In this document: positions 20,636-25,159 of the stretch, piece after piece
Layout of the letters: every line of letters begins with the position of its first letter
How positions within the stretch are numbered: the stretch's first letter is position 1
Assembly (NCBI GenBank): GCA_030690755.1
Contig: JAUYGA010000228.1
Location: forward strand, 1-25,159
From: Nanobdellota archaeon
GTDB taxonomy: Archaea; Nanobdellota; Nanobdellia; Woesearchaeales; JAUYGA01
DNA: 25,159 nucleotides
Reading direction: 5' to 3'
Notes under the pieces: generated by a model
Seen by the model: the letters and a program-made list of their open reading frames with translations, nothing else
Told to the model about the DNA's origin: nothing
Databases searched by the model: none
Translations under genes and position numbers: made by a program

Positions 20636-21721
20636 ATGGCAGGTTATGTTAACTTTTTTTCAAATACAAAGTATGGAGATTTAATCTCCTGGGCCATTCT
20701 TATTCTAGCAGTAATCATAGGCACAAAAATAATTGCCTGGCTGATAGAGAAGTTCATCAAAAATATAACTAAAAAGACAAAAACTTCTTTGGACGATAAA
20801 CTGCTGGATGCTTTTGAAAAATCCCTGATGGTTGCTGCAGTCATCACAATAACATACATTGCTGCAAATGACCTGCCATCACTCGTAGCTCGCACAGATC
20901 TGGTAAAAAAAATACTTTTTGTAATCACAGTATTTGGAGCAGCGTTCATAATAATCCATTTCCTAAGGGCGCTGCTAAGTTGGTATGGTGAAGAGATTTC
21001 TGAAAAAACCGACTCAGAAGTTGATGATATATTCATTCCCATATTAATAAAAGTATCAGGTCTTATAGTTTACCTGTTTGGTCTCATAATTGTTCTGACA
21101 AAATTCGGCATATCAATAACACCGATACTGGCAAGTTTAGGTGTCGCTTCACTTGCAATTGCGCTCGCGCTTAAAGACACTCTTGCTGAATTTTTCTCAG
21201 GATTCTACATCATGGCTGACAGACCAGTCAAAAAAGGAGATCTTGTAAGGCTGGATAATGGAGAAGAAGGGGTTGTAGAAGACATCGGCTGGAGAACAAC
21301 AAGGATAAAAAGCGCGACAAACAGCACAATATATGTCCCAAACACAAAACTTGCGACAAGCATGATACAGAATTTTGAAGCGCCAATGCATAAGAATTTT
21401 TTCACAATCAAAGGCGGTGTTTCCTATGAAAGCGACCTTGACCAGGTTGAGAAGATTCTGACAAAAGTTGCCAAAGAAGTAATCAAGGATACAGAAGAAA
21501 GCGTAAAAGATGCTGATCCTATTGTCAGATTTACCAACTTTGGAGACAGCAATATAGATTTTGCAGTTATCTTAAAAGTTCATAATTACGGCCAAAGACA
21601 TCCAATGATTCATAATTTCATCAAGAAAACAAAGAAAGAGTTTGACAAGGTAGGAATTGACATCAATTATCCTGCAAGGAAAATATATTATGCTCCTCAG
21701 CCAAAGAGAAAGAAAAGATAA
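20636..21721 (+). CDS. mscS: MscS family small-conductance mechanosensitive channel
   Basis: A tension-gated channel that releases solutes upon hypo-osmotic shock; cell membrane, expected heptamer. Of 361 residues, hydrophobic helices lie at about 17-40, 62-82, 95-117 and 137-160. The pore helix with the usual Ala/Gly packing follows (ASLGVASLAIALALKDTLAEFFSGFYIM). Next come the MscS beta domain (RPVKKGDLVRLDNGEEGVVEDIGWRTTRIKSATNSTIYVPNTKL) and a cytoplasmic alpha/beta domain ending in a basic KRKKR tail. It has one more N-terminal helix than E. coli MscS. The start is supported by AGAGGTTG seven bases upstream. Confidence 0.95.
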   Translation: MAGYVNFFSNTKYGDLISWAILILAVIIGTKIIAWLIEKFIKNITKKTKTSLDDKLLDAFEKSLMVAAVITITYIAANDLPSLVARTDLVKKILFVITVFGAAFIIIHFLRALLSWYGEEISEKTDSEVDDIFIPILIKVSGLIVYLFGLIIVLTKFGISITPILASLGVASLAIALALKDTLAEFFSGFYIMADRPVKKGDLVRLDNGEEGVVEDIGWRTTRIKSATNSTIYVPNTKLATSMIQNFEAPMHKNFFTIKGGVSYESDLDQVEKILTKVAKEVIKDTEESVKDADPIVRFTNFGDSNIDFAVILKVHNYGQRHPMIHNFIKKTKKEFDKVGIDINYPARKIYYAPQPKRKKR

Positions 21722-21766
21722 ATTTGCTAGATGACTTTTTAGGTCTTTTCAGAAGATATTCTCTGT

Positions 21767-21797
21767 TTAATTTTTTGTTTTTGTTAATATTTTTTCA
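21767..21797 (+). terminator. T-rich terminator after mscS
   Basis: Successive T tracts (ttaattttttgtttttg, then ttaatatttttt) follow the mscS stop by about 45 bases and precede the promoter of the next gene. Confidence 0.45.
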
Positions 21798-21892
21798 TTA
21801 ATATTTCTAAAATAATTCATAAGTCTTATAATCTATACTAACATAAATGCACTTAGCGTATAATTTATCCTCTTTTAATAGGTGTAATTAAA

Positions 21893-22543
21893 ATGAACCC
21901 TGACAAAATGGTCTTAAAGGAAAATGCAGTAGTTCTTATAGCAGAATGTCCGCAGTTCAAGACAGTAAAAGCAGAAAAAGGCAAAACAAATGAAGAGAAA
22001 GAGATGATTCTTGGGAAATATGAAGAGCTGCTGAAGAAGTTGGTGTCAGACCATCGCGAACAGGAATATGACTTTTTTGTCGCCTATGCGCCTGAAGACA
22101 AACTCATGGAATTCCAACGGATAGTTGGAAGAATAAATGGAATTCCTCAAAAAGGAGCTGATGAAGGCCAGATAATCAAGAACGCATTCATACGGCTTGC
22201 TGAAAAATACAATAAATTAGTTGTCATAACCATGCCTGAAGAGAATAACGACAACACAATTGCAAGAAATGCATTGGTCAATCTCGCAAAAAACAAAATT
22301 GTCCTGAAAAAAAGCGAACAGACAGAAGGATATTATTCAGTAATAGGAATGAACCTAGAAGGCCTGCAAAAACCATTCAACCTTTTTGACAACATCCCGT
22401 GGGGAACAGACTCCGTAATGGATGAAACAATCAAGATACTTGAACTCAAAGGCCTTTCATATGCTTTGATAGAAGACAAAAGAAAAATAAAGTCATATGA
22501 TGATGACCTGGAGTATGATGAAGATGAGGAAAGTATTAACTAG
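21893..22543 (+). CDS. DUF2064-like (glycosyltransferase-A fold) protein, degenerate active site
   Basis: 216 residues, start supported by GGTG nine bases upstream. The order of motifs matches the DUF2064 group of nucleotide-sugar transferase-like proteins: FFVAYAPEDKLMEF, IPQKGADEGQIIKNAFIRL (family: Q..GDLG.R...AF), LVVITMP, EGYYSVIGM (family: DGGYYLIGL), and LFDNIPWGTDSVMDETI (family: LF..I.WST..V...T). However, the metal-binding GTDCP is replaced by ITMPEEN, the N-terminal KTRL motif is absent, and DGGYY has become TEGYY. It is therefore probably not a normal sugar transferase. The C-terminal 16 residues are very acidic. Family members often accompany radical SAM genes, but the ones in this window are far away. 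Confidence 0.72.
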   Translation: MNPDKMVLKENAVVLIAECPQFKTVKAEKGKTNEEKEMILGKYEELLKKLVSDHREQEYDFFVAYAPEDKLMEFQRIVGRINGIPQKGADEGQIIKNAFIRLAEKYNKLVVITMPEENNDNTIARNALVNLAKNKIVLKKSEQTEGYYSVIGMNLEGLQKPFNLFDNIPWGTDSVMDETIKILELKGLSYALIEDKRKIKSYDDDLEYDEDEESIN

Positions 22544-22662
22544 GATTGAGAGATATCAAGAAGAAAAATCAATAAAGAATAAATACTAAATACTAAATTA
22601 TCCGACTAATACCGAATAATAGCAGTTTATAAAACAGATGACTCTTATCAAAAGGTGATAAA

Positions 22663-22926
22663 ATGGATGATGAAAAGAAAAAATCCGGGAAAAAGAAAGT
22701 GATAGTCTATTCAACACCCGGATGTCCATATTGCGTGATGGAAAAGACATTTCTTAAACAGAACAATATTCAATTTGAATATATAGATGTAGCAGCTGAC
22801 CAGAAGAAAGCTCAGGAGATGATAGACAAGTCAGGCCAGATGGGTGTTCCTGTGACAGATATCGATGGAGAGATAATCGTCGGCTTTGACAAGGAAAAGA
22901 TTAAAAAGCTGCTTGACATAAAATAG
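22663..22926 (+). CDS. Glutaredoxin-like thiol-disulfide oxidoreductase
   Basis: An 87-residue thioredoxin-fold protein. The active site CPYC lies in STPGCPYCVMEK (about 18-29), and cis-proline GVPVTDIDG and the final GFDKEKIKKLL complete the glutaredoxin/NrdH pattern. A lysine-rich tail of about ten residues precedes the first strand. AAGGTG six bases before the ATG supports the start, with a TATA-like tttataaaac further upstream. It likely reduces protein disulfides in the cytosol; whether with glutathione, thioredoxin reductase or another donor cannot be read. The next gene encodes a copper lipoprotein, 62 bases downstream. Confidence 0.93.
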   Translation: MDDEKKKSGKKKVIVYSTPGCPYCVMEKTFLKQNNIQFEYIDVAADQKKAQEMIDKSGQMGVPVTDIDGEIIVGFDKEKIKKLLDIK

Positions 22927-22988
22927 TTGCGTACATTGTATAAAAGGTAAACTAGAGAACAATCTTGAAAAGAAACAGGGGTGTTAAT

Positions 22989-23453
22989 ATGAAAAAGTTT
23001 TGGACCGCAAATTCAGGGATTATTCTATTATTAATATCCTCGATGCTTTTTATTGCTGCATGCAATAATACGGGATCAATAAACGCAGAAACAGTGAGCA
23101 ATACAGAAACAGCAGGCGATATAGAATCAATCAACAGTGCAGGGACAGCAGATAATCAGAACAAACCTAGTCAAGCAGTTGTTAAGGAGTTCAGTATAAA
23201 CGCATTCAAGTTCGGATTTGATCCTTCAACAATTGAAGTTAATAAAGGGGATACTGTAAGGATAACCTTGAGCAGTTCCGATGTAGGTCATGGTTTTGCA
23301 TTAAAAGAATACGGAATTTCCGAAACATTCTCAAAAGGGGAAACAAAAACAGTCGAATTTGTTGCAGACAAAGAAGGAACTTTCACATTCTACTGCAATG
23401 TTTATTGCGGTTCAGGCCATGGCGATATGAAAGGGACATTAATAGTCAAATAG
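22989..23453 (+). CDS. CuA-type cupredoxin lipoprotein
   Basis: A 154-residue exported copper protein. I chose the ATG at 22989, which follows AGGGGTG closely, over a TTG at 22965. Residues 8-24 are a signal peptide ending in the lipobox LFIAAC, so Cys25 is likely lipid-anchored outside the cell. A low-complexity N/T/S/E/A linker (about 26-62) leads to a cupredoxin domain. The ligands of a binuclear CuA centre are all present: H101, C136, C140, H144 and M147, in the pattern CNVYCGSGHGDM (C-x3-C-x3-H-x2-M), as in cytochrome oxidase subunit II and nitrous oxide reductase. Subunit II membrane helices are absent. It may carry electrons or deliver copper. A TATA-like ttgtataaaagg lies at 22936-22947. 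Confidence 0.92.
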   Translation: MKKFWTANSGIILLLISSMLFIAACNNTGSINAETVSNTETAGDIESINSAGTADNQNKPSQAVVKEFSINAFKFGFDPSTIEVNKGDTVRITLSSSDVGHGFALKEYGISETFSKGETKTVEFVADKEGTFTFYCNVYCGSGHGDMKGTLIVK

Positions 23454-23489
23454 TTAAATCGCAATTAAATTCAAAAAACAATATAAAAG

Positions 23490-23534
23490 ATTGAACAAAA
23501 TAAAAAATTGAACAAAAAAAATAATTGAACAAAA
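23490..23534 (+). repeat. Three 17-bp-period repeats in the malic enzyme promoter/leader
   Basis: ATTGAACAAAA occurs at 23490-23500, 23507-23517 and 23524-23534, exactly 17 bases apart, directly after a TATA-like aatataaaag (about 23480-23489). The repeats span the expected transcript start and leader, where a bound protein would block initiation. Simple slippage of an A-rich tract is the plain alternative. Confidence 0.55.
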
Positions 23535-23544
23535 AGGTGCAACT

Positions 23545-24729
23545 ATGGACATTTATCAGGAATCATTGAAATTGCATGAGGAAAAAAAAGGAAAAATAGC
23601 TGTGCAAAGCAAAGTTGCATTGCATAATAAAAAAGATTTAAGTCTGGCGTATACTCCTGGAGTTGCCCAGCCCTGCCTTGAGATACATAAGAATCCTGAG
23701 TTAGTCTACAAATACACAATCAAACAAAATTCTGTCGCAGTTGTCAGCGACGGAAGCGCTGTTCTAGGTCTTGGTAACATAGGAGCAAAAGCATCAATTC
23801 CGGTTATGGAAGGAAAGGCTGTTTTATTCAAAGAGTTCGGAGACATAGATGCATTCCCAATATGCCTTGAGACGCAAGATTCTGAAGAGATAATAAAAAT
23901 AGTAAAAAATATCGCGCCGGTTTTCGGCGGAATAAATCTTGAGGACATATCTGCGCCAAGATGCTTTTACATAGAGGAACAATTACAGGAAATAGGAATA
24001 CCTGTATTTCATGATGACCAGCACGGAACAGCAATTGTCGCTCTCGCAGGACTGATAAATGCCTGTAAAGTGACTGGCAAAAGAATGGAAGATCTGACAG
24101 TTGTAATGTCAGGCGCAGGAGCTGCAGGAACAGCAATAGCAAAACTTCTTCTTAATAAAGAGATAAAATGCGATGTATGCATGCCTGTCAAAGATATTGT
24201 TTTAGTAGACACAAAAGGGGCTGTCTATGAAGGAAGGTCTGATCTTAATGAAGAGAAAAAAGCTCTGGCAAAAATAACCAATTTTAAGAAAGAAAAAGGC
24301 AGCCTTGCAGAAGTCATGAAAGGAAAAGATGTATTTATTGGCGTGTCAAAAGGAGGCATTGTAACTCAAGACATGGTCAAATCGATGAATAATGGCGCAA
24401 TAATCTTTGCAATGGCAAACCCTATTCCAGAAATAATGCCTGATGAAGCAAAGAAAGCAGGGGCTGCAGTCATATGCACAGGAAGAAGCGATTTTCCGAA
24501 TCAAGTCAATAATGTTTTAGGATTTCCTGGAATATTCAGAGGAGCGCTTGACGCAAGAGCAAAAAGGATAACAACTGACATGAAGATTGCTGCAGCAAAA
24601 GCTTTGGCCGCGCATGTAAAAAAACCGACAACTGATATGGTCATTCCTGATGCGCTCGACAAGACTGCAGCAAAAGCAGTTGCTCTGGCTGTAAAAAAAG
24701 CGGCGATGTGCTCTGGAGCTAGCTTTTAA
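23545..24729 (+). CDS. NAD(P)-dependent malic enzyme (oxaloacetate-decarboxylating)
   Basis: Oxidatively decarboxylates malate to pyruvate and CO2. The 394 residues form the short malic enzyme typical of archaea and many bacteria, without the C-terminal phosphotransacetylase domain. Motifs in order: LAYTPGVAQPC (Tyr36), SDGSAVLGLGNIGAKASIPVMEGK (Lys91 at its end), the metal site GGINLEDISAPRCF, IPVFHDDQHGTAIV, and the dinucleotide-binding MSGAGAAGTAIA (about 188). IFAMANPIPEI and TGRSDFPNQVNN follow. The ribosome-binding site GGTG lies five bases before the ATG. NAD versus NADP preference cannot be fixed by eye. Three 17-bp repeats upstream suggest control at initiation. Confidence 0.96.
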   Translation: MDIYQESLKLHEEKKGKIAVQSKVALHNKKDLSLAYTPGVAQPCLEIHKNPELVYKYTIKQNSVAVVSDGSAVLGLGNIGAKASIPVMEGKAVLFKEFGDIDAFPICLETQDSEEIIKIVKNIAPVFGGINLEDISAPRCFYIEEQLQEIGIPVFHDDQHGTAIVALAGLINACKVTGKRMEDLTVVMSGAGAAGTAIAKLLLNKEIKCDVCMPVKDIVLVDTKGAVYEGRSDLNEEKKALAKITNFKKEKGSLAEVMKGKDVFIGVSKGGIVTQDMVKSMNNGAIIFAMANPIPEIMPDEAKKAGAAVICTGRSDFPNQVNNVLGFPGIFRGALDARAKRITTDMKIAAAKALAAHVKKPTTDMVIPDALDKTAAKAVALAVKKAAMCSGASF

Positions 24730-24807
24730 AAAAAGCTAGGATTAAAACAAGTTGGGCGTAAAGCCCAACAACGCGGCAATTGTGTCAAATGTTAAAGCCG
24801 CGTTTTT
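24719..24807 (+). terminator. Three consecutive hairpins ending in a T-run
   Basis: CTAGCTTTT/AAAAGCTAG (24719-24739) overlaps the stop codon of the malic enzyme gene. GTTGGGC-gtaaa-GCCCAAC (24751-24769) follows, then AACGCGGC (24770-24777) pairs with GCCGCGTT (24797-24804), followed by further T. The GC-rich third hairpin with T-run looks like an intrinsic terminator of the bacterial kind. The remaining 150 bases to 24963 hold A/T boxes (gttttataaaac at 24890-24901, catttaaatatg near 24910) that suit the next gene's promoter. Confidence 0.6.
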
Positions 24808-24962
24808 ACATTCTTGTCGTTAAAACTTAATTGATAGACAATCATGCGCTTGCGAATAAATTGTATTGTGTCTTGCTTATCTCTTTTTAGTTTTATAAAA
24901 CAGAAACATTTAAATATGATATATACTTATACTATACTATAATCTTATATTATGGTGAAAAA

Positions 24963-25159
24963 ATGCAAGAAGTATTACATTATCCAAGATTAGACACTAT
25001 ACTGAAAGTTGAAAAAATATTAAAAACAGCAAAAGAACCATTGTCAAAGAATGAGTTAGACAGGAGGCTGGAAACAAAAATTATGAGGCCGACACTTAAC
25101 ATAATACTTGAGTATTTAGAGCAAAGCGGAAAGATAGCAATCTTGAATGAAGGGATTAT
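24963..25159 (+). CDS. Winged-helix-like protein, N-terminal part (runs off window)
   Basis: The ATG at 24963 follows GGTG at short distance and opens a frame that is still open after 65 codons at the window edge. The visible part (VEKILKTAKEPLSKNELDRR, LETKIMRPTLNIILEYLEQ, SGKIAILNEGI) has the three-helix plus wing pattern of a winged helix-turn-helix: a helix, a helix with SKNELDRRL, a recognition-like helix, then a beta wing. It is probably a small transcription regulator or the DNA-binding end of a larger protein. The rest cannot be judged from this window. Confidence 0.7.
   Translation, partial: MQEVLHYPRLDTILKVEKILKTAKEPLSKNELDRRLETKIMRPTLNIILEYLEQSGKIAILNEGI

Noticed and set aside
1..25159. 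CRISPR array, rRNA or integrase-linked island
   Set aside because: No regularly spaced repeats of CRISPR size, no rRNA signature and no integrase or transposase gene were seen in the window.

Overview
The window reads as a piece of an AT-rich archaeal chromosome, most likely from a DPANN-type lineage (Woesearchaeota/Pacearchaeota-like; this placement is inference). The archaeal signs are A/T-only TATA boxes placed 24-30 bp upstream of start codons (many mRNAs look leaderless), a mixture of leaderless starts and GGTG/GGAGG ribosome-binding sites, a TrmB-type regulator, a ZPR1-type zinc protein, a voltage-gated K+ channel and the PyrE/RpiB/Rpe/MTA-phosphorylase set common in small archaeal genomes. 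No rRNA, tRNA or CRISPR array is visible.

Layout. 1-1119 (minus): bacterial-type S-adenosylmethionine synthetase, cut by the window edge. 1251-4841 (minus): a three-gene island with a cobalamin-binding-type radical SAM protein, a second radical SAM protein with a short C-terminal cysteine domain, and a 127-residue protein carrying three copies of a Y...[SG][SG]E[MT][IL]P motif. The last two genes share a near-identical 39-bp promoter block. 4996-5862: K+ channel with a C-terminal zinc ribbon. 5900-9854: nucleotide and pentose metabolism (apt, rpiB, rpe, pyrE, MTA phosphorylase), with one small repeat-bearing protein between pyrE and the phosphorylase. 10018-13200: an RNase-H-fold-like protein, ZPR1 protein, an unrecognised K/D/G-linker protein and a ZIP metal transporter. 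13243-16349: a TrmB-like regulator with four tandem sensor repeats, divergent from a two-membrane-segment protein with a beta-rich C-terminus. A perfect CCCCTATAGGGG palindrome lies between their promoters. 16667-17401: ureohydrolase. 17501-20509: two large tandem paralogues of unknown function with several helix-turn-helix-like segments. 20636-24729: MscS channel, degenerate DUF2064-like glycosyltransferase-fold protein, glutaredoxin, CuA-type cupredoxin lipoprotein, malic enzyme. A winged-helix gene starts at 24963 and runs off the right edge.

Two short elements (6554-6730 and 16434-16583) have inverted repeats flanked by 8-bp direct repeats. They look like non-autonomous mobile elements (MITE-like), each in the intergenic space next to a metabolic gene.

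Functionally, metK and MTA phosphorylase are the two ends of a SAM-use and MTA-salvage path. Apt can recapture the adenine if the phosphorylase releases it. RpiB and Rpe interconvert pentose phosphates that can feed PRPP, which Apt and PyrE consume. The best candidate for an undescribed system is the radical-SAM/repeat-peptide island at 1251-4841. The next best are the tandem paralogues at 17501-20509 and the TrmB/beta-domain pair.
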